From Pseudoalteromonas sp. MMG007 (lineage in GTDB: Bacteria; Pseudomonadota; Gammaproteobacteria; Enterobacterales; Alteromonadaceae): a stretch of DNA of 64,000 nucleotides. Under the pieces are notes generated by a model, which was not told where the DNA came from, did not search any database, and was given only the letters and a program-made list of their open reading frames with translations. Below, piece after piece: positions 54,623-63,082 of this stretch. Position 1 is the stretch's first letter; each line of letters starts with the position of its first letter. The stretch covers positions 124,001-188,000 of the forward strand of contig NZ_JAGJEI010000004.1 of NCBI RefSeq assembly GCF_018100985.1. Direction: 5' to 3'. The translations under genes were made by a program, and so were the position numbers.

Positions 54623-54918
54623 TAAGGGCTGCCTAGGGCGTGTTGATCTTTGCGGATTGAAATTTGTTCAATCTAGGGGCGATTAAATCGCGGCGCGAGG
54701 TTTGTAACCTAGTGGGCTAAGTAAAAACCGAGTAACAAAGAGTTTATCGCCCCTAGGCAGAACCCGAAGGGCAGCGCATGTTTGGCATTTATGCTGCGTT
54801 ATCGCCTATTAATGGGGAATAACCACACTTCATAGGCTCCGCCTAGCCTAAAAACCAAACATGCTGCTGCAAATTCAACCATCACAGATCAACACGCCCT
54901 AATAAGCAGCCCTTTTTT
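54623..54918 (+). terminator. fahA terminator split by an insertion
   Basis: AAGGGCTGC (54624-54632) is the perfect partner of GCAGCCCTT (54906-54914), which runs into six T. The two arms are 273 bp apart because the MITE-like element sits in the loop. Without it, the hairpin would have a loop of about 7 nt and be a standard rho-independent terminator. Confidence 0.7.
54636..54899. mobile_element. 264-bp MITE-like element with TA target duplication
   Basis: The element begins GGGCGTGTTGATCT and ends AGATCAACACGCCC: 14 bp of perfect terminal inverted repeat, which continues imperfectly to about 30 bp. It is flanked by TA at 54634-54635 and 54900-54901, the target duplication of IS630/Tc1-mariner type transposases. 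It encodes no protein. Internal inverted repeats are CTAGGGGCGAT (54673-54683) with ATCGCCCCTAG (54746-54756), and GCATGTTTGG (54776-54785) with CCAAACATGC (54855-54864), so its transcript would fold strongly. A matching transposase is not in the window. Confidence 0.75.
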
Positions 54919-55006
54919 ATTAATTTTTGAACAGTTACAATTTTTTTCTGGCTTTTTAAACTCAGGTTGATACATTAATCCGGTTAACAGCCAGTATTTA
55001 TATGCC

Positions 55007-56170
55007 ATGTCATTATCTTTAAAGTCTTTTTATAAAAAATTATTCCCCGCTAGACAGCTTCTTATCCGCCAAAATGGCGAAGTTAAGCATGTTGTTTTAG
55101 CCTCTTGGTTGCAACTTTTCATAGTAACCCTGCTTTTAGCGACTGTAGTTTGGGTGAGCATTTCTAGCTTTCGTGTTTATACGCAAACAAATCAAATTTC
55201 AAACATCGAAAAGAGTCAATTAAGTAAACAAACTCTTTGGCAGCAAAAAGTCAGTGAGCAACAAGCCTTACATGCAAAACAATTAGAAAAACTGGCTGTG
55301 CTTGAGCAAAAGCAAGCGCTACTGCAAAGCATGATAGAGTCACTCCCTGCCTCAATTAGTAAAGAGACAATTAAAATTGAAGATGAGCTTGAGTCGCCAA
55401 TTAACGATGATAATGGCGAATTTCATGAGCCATTAGTCGATGAAGAACAAAAAACTAAACATGCAAATTTGATTAATACCACTACATTTGCAGCACGCGC
55501 TAAGCAGTTAACACAACATTACGAAGAGAATTTTTCGCTTCTTGATAGCGAAATAGATAAACGCCACAACACTATTATTGCCATGCTTAAAGGCGCAGGG
55601 CTTGAGTCTGTCTTAGAGCAACATTTAACATTAAGCGCTAAAACAGCTGCGCAAGGTGGCCCACTTAATTTATTTGATGAAGCAAAAATTCCTACGCAAT
55701 TTTTAGCCATTGCCGATAAGCTATTATTATTAAATAACCTAGAAAACTTTTTAACTGAGCTACCAAACTCACTACCGTTAGATGCTGCAAAATACTACAT
55801 ATCAAGTAATTTTGGACTTCGTAAAGATCCAATGAACAGCCGCAGAGCATTTCATAAAGGCGTTGATTTAGCAGGTTGGCACAAAACAAAAATATTTGCG
55901 CCTGCAGACGCTGTAGTCCTTCGTGCTGGTCGAAACGGCGGTTACGGTAACTTTATAGAGCTTGAGCACAAAAATGGCTTAGTAACTCGCTTTGGGCACT
56001 TAAATAAAATTAAAGTTAAAAAAGGTCAAACCATTACTAAAAATGATGTCATTGGTTTAATGGGCAGTACTGGCAGAAGTACAAGCACGCACTTACACTA
56101 TGAAGTACTAATTGATGGCAAGCACGTCAACCCTCTAAAAATAACAAAGGCGCTTTCTCTTGTTCGGTAA
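55007..56170 (+). CDS. M23 family metallopeptidase with coiled coil
   Basis: A 387-residue cell-wall protein: an N-terminal membrane anchor (about 33-55), a coiled-coil part (about 60-110, rich in Gln, Lys, Glu), a linker, and a C-terminal LytM/M23 peptidase domain (about 262-387). The zinc ligands are present: His283 and Asp287 in FHKGVDLAG, and His362-Leu-His364 in THLHYEVLI. It is therefore probably an active endopeptidase that cuts peptidoglycan cross-links in the periplasm. The bactofilin gene starts inside its last codons, so the two are translationally coupled. Confidence 0.92.
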   Translation: MSLSLKSFYKKLFPARQLLIRQNGEVKHVVLASWLQLFIVTLLLATVVWVSISSFRVYTQTNQISNIEKSQLSKQTLWQQKVSEQQALHAKQLEKLAVLEQKQALLQSMIESLPASISKETIKIEDELESPINDDNGEFHEPLVDEEQKTKHANLINTTTFAARAKQLTQHYEENFSLLDSEIDKRHNTIIAMLKGAGLESVLEQHLTLSAKTAAQGGPLNLFDEAKIPTQFLAIADKLLLLNNLENFLTELPNSLPLDAAKYYISSNFGLRKDPMNSRRAFHKGVDLAGWHKTKIFAPADAVVLRAGRNGGYGNFIELEHKNGLVTRFGHLNKIKVKKGQTITKNDVIGLMGSTGRSTSTHLHYEVLIDGKHVNPLKITKALSLVR

Positions 56171-56645
56171 AAAAAAGCAAAATACAAATAATACTAGCTT
56201 AAAAAGGGTTAACCACACACCTTCAATTATATCTGAAGACGTACGCTTAACAGGTACTCTAACTAGCCAAGGTGAAGTTCAGCTAGATGGACGTATTAAC
56301 GGTGACATTAAAGCTGAACACTTAGTTATTGGCTCAACTGGTATAGTTGAAGGCATCGTTGAAGCTAAAAGTGTCATCGTAAAAGGTAAAATTATCGGCT
56401 CACTTAACGCAAGTGAAGTTAAAATTCAAAGTAGTGCACACGTACACGGAGATGTCTTTAACGATACGCTAAGCATAGACGCCGGTGCTATTATTGAAGG
56501 CAGTTTAAAACAACGATTTGAAAAAGAAGAGCCTGAGCTAATAAGTAATGATTCAAAACCTGCAAAAGAAGTAAAAACATTACTCGATGATAGCGATAGC
56601 GACTTATCGTTTGTTAATAAACAAGCCGCAGAAAAAAATAAGTAA
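56160..56645 (+). CDS. Bactofilin family protein
   Basis: A 161-residue polymer-forming cytoskeletal protein. The bactofilin core (about 25-130) is a repetitive right-handed beta-helix: ISEDVRLTGTLTSQGEVQLDGRINGDIKAEHLVIGSTGIVEGIVEAKSVIV shows its regular Gly-spaced turns. The N-terminus FGKKKQ and the C-terminal tail after 130 are polar and disordered. Bactofilins polymerise without nucleotide and position cell-wall enzymes. Here the gene overlaps the M23 peptidase by 11 bp and starts with a TTG at 56160, which fits bactofilin-M23 pairs known from other bacteria. Confidence 0.92.
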   Translation: MFGKKKQNTNNTSLKRVNHTPSIISEDVRLTGTLTSQGEVQLDGRINGDIKAEHLVIGSTGIVEGIVEAKSVIVKGKIIGSLNASEVKIQSSAHVHGDVFNDTLSIDAGAIIEGSLKQRFEKEEPELISNDSKPAKEVKTLLDDSDSDLSFVNKQAAEKNK

Positions 56646-56654
56646 AGTTAAGCG

Positions 56655-57128
56655 CTATTTTTTTTCAGTAATATACATTGTAATATCTGCACTGAATACC
56701 AATTCATTGCGGGTATTATAAAGCTTGACCGGAACAACTAAATCTTCTTTATCTACCCACTCATGCGGTAAGTCAATCTCAGCAATTGCTGTCACATCAG
56801 TATCTACTTTCGCTAAATATTGAACAGTCATCCCTTTTGGGATCCAGCGATGTGTTTTATAAGGAACAGTGGCATCAACCATTACGCCTGCACACAGTTC
56901 AGCTAAGTTACACTGTGCAATAGCATGGATAGTCCCAATATGATTGTGTACGCTGCGACGATTTTTTACTACCGCGCTACAGTGCCCTTCTTTTAAATCA
57001 AGTATATACGGTTTCATTGAGCCAAAATAAGGCGCTTTAAAACATACCGCTTTACTAAACAGCCAATTCCCATATGGCAGGCTTTTAAATTTTTGCCATG
57101 TTTTTAAAAGTGCGGATTTATTACTCAT
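56655..57128 (-). CDS. DUF4442 hotdog-fold protein
   Basis: A 157-residue hotdog-fold protein of the DUF4442 group, often listed as YiiD-like or thioesterase-like. The core is VKNRRSVHNHIGTIHAIAQCNLAELCAGVMVDA near the middle, with the conserved NHxGTxHA pattern, and the parallel strands QYLAKVDTDVTAIAEID. A thioesterase role is inferred from the fold; the substrate is unknown. I place the start at the ATG at 57128, with GGA upstream, not at the earlier TTG. It converges on the bactofilin gene with a 9-bp gap. Confidence 0.8.
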   Translation of the reverse strand: MSNKSALLKTWQKFKSLPYGNWLFSKAVCFKAPYFGSMKPYILDLKEGHCSAVVKNRRSVHNHIGTIHAIAQCNLAELCAGVMVDATVPYKTHRWIPKGMTVQYLAKVDTDVTAIAEIDLPHEWVDKEDLVVPVKLYNTRNELVFSADITMYITEKK

Positions 57129-57310
57129 TATTTTGTCCAAACATTTATGTATTTTTCAAAACTAACACATCAGACCAGTTTAAAAAAGATAATTAAAGCG
57201 TCTATTTGTAGCTAATTAAGTAAAAAATACGAATGCCGACGTATGCAGGGGGCATAAGCCCTTTCTTTTTTATGGGTGGACACCTAAAATACCCAGCAAA
57301 AGGAGAATCA

Positions 57311-58504
57311 ATGCAAACACGCCCAGCTAAACCCAATTTAGTTTTACTGCTCATTTTAGCGCTACTCGTTATTTTTTGCCCTATGGCAATCGATATTTAT
57401 TTACCTGCCTTTCCTACTATCGCAGAGCAATTTGCTGTATCAGAGCAACAAGTACAACAAACCGTCGCTATTTTTATGTTAACCGTGGGCCTAGGGCAGC
57501 TAATTGCAGGGCCACTTGCTGATAAATTTGGTCGAAAACCAGTCGCTATAGTTGGGGTTAGCCTTTATGCGGGTTCGGCATTGCTTGCCTACTTTACACC
57601 TTCGTTTGAAATATTAATGGTTGCACGTGCGCTACAGGGCTTAGGTGCGTGCGCCACATTTGTTGTTGCATTCGCTATTGTGCGCGATAAATATGGCAGC
57701 GAACGCAGCGGGCAAATGATCACCTACTTAAATGGTATTGTATGCTTTATACCCGCTATGGCCCCTATTTTAGGTGCATGGCTAACCGTGCAATTTGGTT
57801 GGCGAATGAACTTTATGTTTTTAACTGCTTTTGCCATTGTCGGTTTACTCGTTACTTTACTTTTTTTTAGGGAAACGCGCCCTGCCGATAGCCATTACCA
57901 AGGTCATATTTTAGATTTACGTCGTTTTAAACCTATTATCAAAACGCCCGTATTTTTGTTTAATAGTTTACTGTGTATGGTCGCGATGTCAGCCATATTA
58001 GTATATGTAACACTTGCCCCTGGCTGGATCATTACCTATTTAGGTGGCACTGTTGGCGACTTTACCTTCTGGTTTACTCTAAATGCGGTACTGAGCATAG
58101 TGGCAAGTTTTATAACGCCTATGTATATTAAGCGCAATAGCCAACGAGCACTGCGTTTAGGGGTAAGCCTATTGGTTTTTTCAGGGATTTTAATGCTTGC
58201 ATTAAGCCATATAGAAACCGCATTTGCTCTTATGTTACCCATTTTAATTTCAGCTTTAGGTTTTGCGTTAAGTTTAGGCTCTGCAGCAGGTATGGCTCTT
58301 TCAAGCTTTCCTAAGCAAGCTGGTACAGCGTCTGCATTACTTGGGGCAATGCAAATGAGTGGAGCAAGCATGCTGGTATTTTTAACTCAATTTTTGGGGC
58401 TAAGTACACCTTGGCTAATTGCATTTCATTTATTGCTGCTAGCACCGCTGTGGCTTATTTTAATGAGTAAAAAAGCCCATACGTTACACCCTGCTAAAAC
58501 ATGA
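57311..58504 (+). CDS. Bcr/CflA family multidrug efflux MFS transporter
   Basis: A 397-residue drug:H+ antiporter with 12 transmembrane helices. Family marks are CPMAIDIYLPAFPTIAEQF at about 22-40, motif A in GPLADKFGRKPVAI near 72-85, and FVVAFAIVRDKYG near 117. Members export bicyclomycin, chloramphenicol or sulfonamides. The frame is open from 57233, but the ATG at 57311 is preferred because an AGGAG lies 7 bp before it. The stop overlaps the LysE-type gene by 4 bp (ATGA). Confidence 0.93.
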   Translation: MQTRPAKPNLVLLLILALLVIFCPMAIDIYLPAFPTIAEQFAVSEQQVQQTVAIFMLTVGLGQLIAGPLADKFGRKPVAIVGVSLYAGSALLAYFTPSFEILMVARALQGLGACATFVVAFAIVRDKYGSERSGQMITYLNGIVCFIPAMAPILGAWLTVQFGWRMNFMFLTAFAIVGLLVTLLFFRETRPADSHYQGHILDLRRFKPIIKTPVFLFNSLLCMVAMSAILVYVTLAPGWIITYLGGTVGDFTFWFTLNAVLSIVASFITPMYIKRNSQRALRLGVSLLVFSGILMLALSHIETAFALMLPILISALGFALSLGSAAGMALSSFPKQAGTASALLGAMQMSGASMLVFLTQFLGLSTPWLIAFHLLLLAPLWLILMSKKAHTLHPAKT

Positions 58505-59145
58505 TCAATCCCGATTTTTTAGTTTCTTTTTTATTGGCTAGCTTTTTAATGGCTGTCGCACCTGGGCCATCAAATGCATTTTTAATGGCACAAACTTTTG
58601 CCAATGGCAGAGCGGCCGGCATGCAAAGTGCTTTTGGGTTTGCTTTAGGTGGGGTTGTACATACCTTTTTTGCCGTGATTGGTTTAAGCGCAGTGCTAAA
58701 AGCCTCTTCCATGGCTTATAGCGCAGTGCAATATGCTGGTGCTGTTTACTTATGTTATTTAGGGTTTATGATGATCAAGGGCACATTTAAGCACCCGACT
58801 TCCATGGCCGACTGCGCTGGCGAAGAAAAACCGCACGTTAGTACAAGTAAAAAATCTAACGTAATGTTTCAGGCTATGATGACTGAAGTGTTAAACCCTA
58901 AAGTTGCGTTGTTTTTTATTGCGTTTATACCCCAATTTGTAGATCCAACTTTATCATCAGCTACTTTTCAGCTCGCTTTTTTTGGTTTGCTCTATCCTAT
59001 TTTTGCTTTTCCGATTGACTGCACGTATATTTATTTTGGCGATAAAATTGCCCAGTTTTTCAGGAATCATCCAAACAGTCAGCTTTGGATTGATAGAGTC
59101 ACCGGTATAGTGTTTATTGCGCTTGCCATAAATTTATTATATTAA
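58501..59145 (+). CDS. LysE family amino acid exporter
   Basis: A 214-residue membrane protein with six hydrophobic helices of the LysE/RhtB family, which exports amino acids such as lysine, threonine or homoserine lactone derivatives. The signature is in AVAPGPSNAFLMAQTFANGRAAGMQSAFGFALGG (residues about 18-51), and LNPKVALFFIAFIPQF lies near 137-152. The transported amino acid cannot be predicted. It overlaps the Bcr-type gene by 4 bp, so the two exporters are co-expressed. Confidence 0.93.
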   Translation: MINPDFLVSFLLASFLMAVAPGPSNAFLMAQTFANGRAAGMQSAFGFALGGVVHTFFAVIGLSAVLKASSMAYSAVQYAGAVYLCYLGFMMIKGTFKHPTSMADCAGEEKPHVSTSKKSNVMFQAMMTEVLNPKVALFFIAFIPQFVDPTLSSATFQLAFFGLLYPIFAFPIDCTYIYFGDKIAQFFRNHPNSQLWIDRVTGIVFIALAINLLY

Positions 59146-59187
59146 TTACAAATAATTAGTATTGCTTAACTAATAATAAGATGCAGT

Positions 59188-59652
59188 ATGGAACAAAAAA
59201 CACAGTCGTTACCAGCAAATAAAAATATTGCCTTAGTTGCCCATGACGGTAAAAAAGCCGCATTAAAACTATGGTGTGAAAAGCACAAAAACGCTCTTAG
59301 CAAACACACCCTTTATGGCACAGGTACTACAGGACATTTAATTGAAAAAACCACCGGGCTTGATGTCATTCAGTTATTAAGTGGCCCAATGGGTGGCGAT
59401 CAGCAGTTAGGTGCAAAAATTGCTGAACATGAAATTCATGTATTAGTGTTTTTTTGGGATCCGTTGGCATCACAACCACATGACCCAGATGTGAAAGCTT
59501 TGCTACGTTTAGCGGCTGTTTGGAATATTCCGGTAGCGTGTAATGAAGTGAGTGCAGATATGCTATTAAGTTCACCACTGATGGATACTGAACTTGAGCG
59601 AACTTTGCCAGATTACGAAAAATACCTCGCAACCCGACAAATCAGTCTTTAA
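59188..59652 (+). CDS. mgsA: Methylglyoxal synthase
   Basis: MgsA turns dihydroxyacetone phosphate into methylglyoxal and phosphate, a bypass of lower glycolysis used when phosphate is short. The 154-residue protein has the usual length and motifs: [10 protein letters not shown] at the start, [13 protein letters not shown] near 45, [14 protein letters not shown] near 66 with the catalytic Asp, and [20 protein letters not shown] near 90 with the phosphate-binding and catalytic His. It follows the LysE gene after 42 bp and converges on yegD. Confidence 0.97.
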   Translation: MEQKTQSLPANKNIALVAHDGKKAALKLWCEKHKNALSKHTLYGTGTTGHLIEKTTGLDVIQLLSGPMGGDQQLGAKIAEHEIHVLVFFWDPLASQPHDPDVKALLRLAAVWNIPVACNEVSADMLLSSPLMDTELERTLPDYEKYLATRQISL

Positions 59653-59664
59653 AATCTGTTAAAG

Positions 59665-61029
59665 CTACTTGTAAAGCATGCTGGCCCACTTTGTTAGGCC
59701 GGCTGTTACACTGCCAAAGTGATCCCCGTTCACCATTTTTATATCACCTAAGTGTTCGCTCAGCGCTGCTTTAATTAAGGGCGATTGTGCACTGCCACCT
59801 GTTAAATAAATAACATCTGGTGTCGTTGCTGCATCAGTAATTGCTTGTTTTGCTAACGTTACTATTTGGCTAATACTACTTTCTACCGCTAATGCTAAAT
59901 CGCTTACTGATAAATTTTTATTAAGGCCATTATCTAAAAAGCTTAGATCACAATCAAAAGCAGCTGACGATGAAAGCGCTATTTTAGCCGCCTCACCTTG
60001 CTGTACAAGTTGATGCCCCTGTTTGTTTTGCTGTAAATGCATTAAACGTTTATAAAGCGCAGGTGCACTTACATCACGTAATTGGGCGCTTAATTCTCGG
60101 TAATGATTTTCGCTATAAAATTGGCTTTGTAAATTTACATCATTAATTTTACACGCTTGCCAAAATGGTTGATTAGGCAAAGGAAGGCCCGATTTAAACG
60201 TACTCCCTAAACCAAGTAATGGCATTAAGCCATGAAAGCTCAGCGCTATATCTAAATCGTTTCCGCCAACGCGTTTACCGCTGTGCGCCAAAAAGTCATT
60301 ATCTCGCTCACTATTACCTCTAAAACTAGGCCCCATTTGTACAAACGAGCAATCGCTTGTACCGCCACCTATATCAATAACTAATACTTTTTGATCTTGG
60401 GTCAAATTACTTTCATAATCGATCCCTGCAGCCAATGGCTCATATAAAAACTCAACATCTTTAAAGCCTGCGCGTTTTGCTGCTCGCTCTAAAATACCGA
60501 CAGCTTGCTGATTCGATTGCTCACCGCCAACAACTTGAAAGTTTACTGGGCGACCAATCACGGTTTGTGTAAGTGTTTTACCTAAAGAGAGCTCAGCGCG
60601 TTGCTTAATTTTTAAAATCATTGCGGTTGCAATGTCTTCAAAAAAGTTAATTTGACCTTGCTTTAAACCTGTTGCGCCAAAAAATGATTTAGGAGATTTA
60701 ACAAAGTAACCTTCCTCAGGAAACTGTACATACTCACTAATGGCTTCACGGCCAATAAAAAGCGTTTCGTCCGAGGGTTGTAAATCAAGGTCTGATTTAA
60801 TACGAGGTAAGGTATTTAATAATGCTTGGCGCTGCGTTAAGAAGTCGTGCTCATGGGCTGTACCGTGTAAATGCTTAGCAACAAAATCAACAACCAAAGC
60901 ACTATGATGGGTATAAAGCGTAGAAGGTAAGTAATGTTTTCCTTGCTCAAGTGGTACTAATTGAACCAGACCTTCGTCCATAACACCCATAGCACAATTA
61001 GAACTACCGTAATCAAAACCTACAAACAT
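59665..61029 (-). CDS. yegD: YegD-type Hsp70 family protein
   Basis: A 454-residue protein with the ATPase fold of Hsp70 but without the substrate-binding domain, as in E. coli YegD (450 aa). Phosphate 1 is in GFDYGSSNCAMGV at residues 4-16, phosphate 2 in VIDIGGGTSDCSF at about 216, and the adenosine motif in YLTGGSAQSPLIK near 410. The function is unknown; it may act on specific partners. It follows the DNA ligase gene on the same strand with a 62-bp gap. Confidence 0.93.
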   Translation of the reverse strand: MFVGFDYGSSNCAMGVMDEGLVQLVPLEQGKHYLPSTLYTHHSALVVDFVAKHLHGTAHEHDFLTQRQALLNTLPRIKSDLDLQPSDETLFIGREAISEYVQFPEEGYFVKSPKSFFGATGLKQGQINFFEDIATAMILKIKQRAELSLGKTLTQTVIGRPVNFQVVGGEQSNQQAVGILERAAKRAGFKDVEFLYEPLAAGIDYESNLTQDQKVLVIDIGGGTSDCSFVQMGPSFRGNSERDNDFLAHSGKRVGGNDLDIALSFHGLMPLLGLGSTFKSGLPLPNQPFWQACKINDVNLQSQFYSENHYRELSAQLRDVSAPALYKRLMHLQQNKQGHQLVQQGEAAKIALSSSAAFDCDLSFLDNGLNKNLSVSDLALAVESSISQIVTLAKQAITDAATTPDVIYLTGGSAQSPLIKAALSEHLGDIKMVNGDHFGSVTAGLTKWASMLYK

Positions 61030-61091
61030 ACTTCACCACACATTACCAAAAAGGCCGCGCAATTTAGCACACTTTATAATAATTATAAACG

Positions 61092-61934
61092 CTATAAAGG
61101 CTCTCTAACTCTTAAAAAGCTCACAAAGCGTGGTAAACCATTTTTTGTTAGGCCATGGTATCGGTACGTCACAGTACTGCCTATTAAAGGCGGACTTTTA
61201 CGCTGCACATCGCTAAAGCCAGTACCTATTTTAAACTCAAGTCCGTCCGATGTTTTTACTTTTATAGCACCAAGCATACCTTGATACTTACCTTTACCAG
61301 GTAAATGCTCAATTACAACGGCCTCAGCGTCTAGGTAAGGCTTTAACTTTAATAACGCATCAGTGCGCCCGCTCTTATACTTAGCACTTGCAAGGTGAAG
61401 CATAACCCCTTCTGCGCCTTGTGTAGTTAGGCCTTTAAAATAGGTAGTTAATGATTGAAGGTTATTAAAGCGATGTTGTTTAACCGCTTTAATATGAGGT
61501 AAATCAAGCTTCTCAACTAATTGACTGTAATTTTGATAGCGAGTGCTAAAAGGAACACTCGGATCTGGCATATCAAATACTTGATAACTAATACCTTCCC
61601 AATCCGTGTTATTAGGAATTTTGGTTCTAATAATGCCGCTTACACGTGCAAATTGATTACGCTTTATCCAAAGCTCTCCATCAAGCCAAACCTGTGGCAA
61701 TGCTTTAGTAAACCAACTAGGTGCATTAATAGTATTACCTTTACGAGTTACAAATTTATCACCTGTCCATATTGCTCTTACACCGTCAAACTTTTCACTG
61801 ACTAAATAATCTTCAACATTGCCATGTTTAGACTCGTCATATACTTTTGCTAAAAGCACATCTGGCTGAGCCGCATAAATAGCGGGTACAAAAACAACAC
61901 TTAAGCATATTAAAAGGTATTTTGTGAAAGCCAT
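61092..61934 (-). CDS. Periplasmic ATP-dependent DNA ligase (LigE type)
   Basis: A 280-residue minimal ATP-dependent DNA ligase. It has an N-terminal signal peptide (cleavage near residue 22, YAA-QP), so it should work in the periplasm. The adenylated Lys48 is in the KxDG motif of VSEKFDGVRA; other nucleotidyltransferase motifs follow: RKGN (motif Ia), WLDGELW (III), EGVMLHL (IV) and LLKLKP (V), and an OB-fold domain fills the C-terminal 90 residues. There is no extra DNA-binding domain. The family is thought to act on imported or extracellular DNA. It has a weak leftward link to yegD. Confidence 0.92.
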   Translation of the reverse strand: MAFTKYLLICLSVVFVPAIYAAQPDVLLAKVYDESKHGNVEDYLVSEKFDGVRAIWTGDKFVTRKGNTINAPSWFTKALPQVWLDGELWIKRNQFARVSGIIRTKIPNNTDWEGISYQVFDMPDPSVPFSTRYQNYSQLVEKLDLPHIKAVKQHRFNNLQSLTTYFKGLTTQGAEGVMLHLASAKYKSGRTDALLKLKPYLDAEAVVIEHLPGKGKYQGMLGAIKVKTSDGLEFKIGTGFSDVQRKSPPLIGSTVTYRYHGLTKNGLPRFVSFLRVREPL

Positions 61935-61967
61935 TATTGCACTCCTGCAAAGTAAATAAGGCTTAAA

Positions 61968-62624
61968 CTATAGTTGAGATTCTACCCATTGCCAAAACTC
62001 ACCTAAGTCGCTCATTTTATATGTAGCTCGGCTAAAATCGTGATCTTGAGTATGACTGTTAGCAATAGCAACAACATCTAAAGACGCATTACTTGCAGCG
62101 GTTACACCTGTAAAAGTGTCCTCAACTGCTATTGCATTCTCAGCTGCTTCGTTAATATTTTTAAGCGCTAATAAATAAGGATCCCCTGCGGGTTTAGGGT
62201 TAATCACATCATCTTTAGTGACTACCGTATCAAATAATTCGTAAAAGCCTAACCCTTTTAAAATAGGCATAGCCTCAGCGCTTGCACTGCCCGTGACTAA
62301 TGCCATTTTTAAGCCGCTGCGTTTAACTGCTTTAAGTGTTTGCTCAGCATAAGGCATAATAGGCGGTAAATTACTTTTTACGTACTCGCCAAATAAACGG
62401 TATTTTTCATCTGCTAAAAATTGCGCGCTTACTGATAAGTTATGCTCTTGCTTAATCTCTATTGCAGCTTCTAAAGTGGGTCGCCCTGAAAAGCGCTGAC
62501 AAAAGTCATTTTCTAAATAGCTAACACCATAAGGCTTAAGTAGTTGACTCCAACATACGAAATGCATGCTTTCTGAATCTACTAATGTACCATCCATATC
62601 AAATAATACTGCATTTAAGCTCAT
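61968..62624 (-). CDS. HAD superfamily hydrolase (beta-phosphoglucomutase-like)
   Basis: A 218-residue HAD phosphatase of the group with a helical cap after motif I. Motif I is FDMDGTLVDS with the nucleophile Asp9 and acid Asp11, motif II is LVTGSASAE near 110, motif III the Lys in NPKPAGDPYL near 145, and motif IV VEDTFTGVTAA near 166. The substrate is a sugar phosphate or similar but not defined by sequence. It lies 33 bp upstream of the DNA ligase gene on the same strand. Confidence 0.9.
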   Translation of the reverse strand: MSLNAVLFDMDGTLVDSESMHFVCWSQLLKPYGVSYLENDFCQRFSGRPTLEAAIEIKQEHNLSVSAQFLADEKYRLFGEYVKSNLPPIMPYAEQTLKAVKRSGLKMALVTGSASAEAMPILKGLGFYELFDTVVTKDDVINPKPAGDPYLLALKNINEAAENAIAVEDTFTGVTAASNASLDVVAIANSHTQDHDFSRATYKMSDLGEFWQWVESQL

Positions 62625-62650
62625 TCTTACTCCTTAAATTTTAGCGTTAA

Positions 62651-62674
62651 AAAAAGGCGCCTGGGCGCCTTTTT
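62651..62674. terminator. Rho-independent terminator, both directions
   Basis: AAAAAGGCGCC (62651-62661) and GGCGCCTTTTT (62664-62674) form a strong, nearly perfect hairpin with a very short loop. It ends the minus-strand 99-aa gene, whose stop is at 62678. Confidence 0.85.
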
Positions 62675-62677
62675 GTA

Positions 62678-62977
62678 TTACTCGCTCAAGCCTACTGGCG
62701 GCTCAGCATAAGCTTCTTCCCCAGTTTCAACATCAACCAGTTCATAACCACGCGTTTTGCGTACAACCTTTAATATAGGCTTTTCTAGGGCAGTTTTTAA
62801 TCTATCAGCATCAGCCGATAACTCATCAAGCGTTGTACCAAAAGGTGCAGCACCGGTTTCTGACCAGTTAGTCACTTTACCATTTAGGTTATATTCTACT
62901 TCGTGTATTTGATATTGCGCTGCTTCATCTTTTGTTGCTTCACAAAAAATTACACGGTAATTCCAAAATCCAGCCAT
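62678..62977 (-). CDS. Conserved hypothetical protein, 99 aa
   Basis: A small acidic protein of 99 residues without signal or membrane segment. It begins MAGFWNYRVIFCEATKDEAAQYQIHEVEYN-like sequence, with aromatic residues and the NWSETGAAPFG segment near 37-47, followed by a helix (LDELSADADRLKTALEKPI) and ends with GEEAYAEPPVGLSE. It looks like a small alpha/beta fold. I do not recognise a characterised family; similar proteins of unknown function occur in marine gammaproteobacteria. It has its own terminator and so is probably expressed alone. Confidence 0.8.
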   Translation of the reverse strand: MAGFWNYRVIFCEATKDEAAQYQIHEVEYNLNGKVTNWSETGAAPFGTTLDELSADADRLKTALEKPILKVVRKTRGYELVDVETGEEAYAEPPVGLSE

Positions 62978-63030
62978 TTCTTTATCTCTTTAAATTAATT
63001 AACGCTACTTTACCAGCTTTATAAAAACAT

Positions 63031-63055
63031 AAAAGCCTGCACAAGGCAGGCTTTT
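63031..63055 (-). terminator. Rho-independent terminator of the TonB receptor gene
   Basis: AAAAGCCTGC (63031-63040) and GCAGGCTTTT (63046-63055) form a perfect 10-bp stem with a 5-nt loop, with T-rich flanks in both directions. Confidence 0.85.
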
Positions 63056-63082
63056 AAAAATTAATATAATTTAAGGTTATCT

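Noticed and set aside
57233..57310. Longer N-terminus for the Bcr-type transporter
   Set aside because: The 26 extra residues do not resemble the family, and a proper AGGAG stands before the ATG at 57311.
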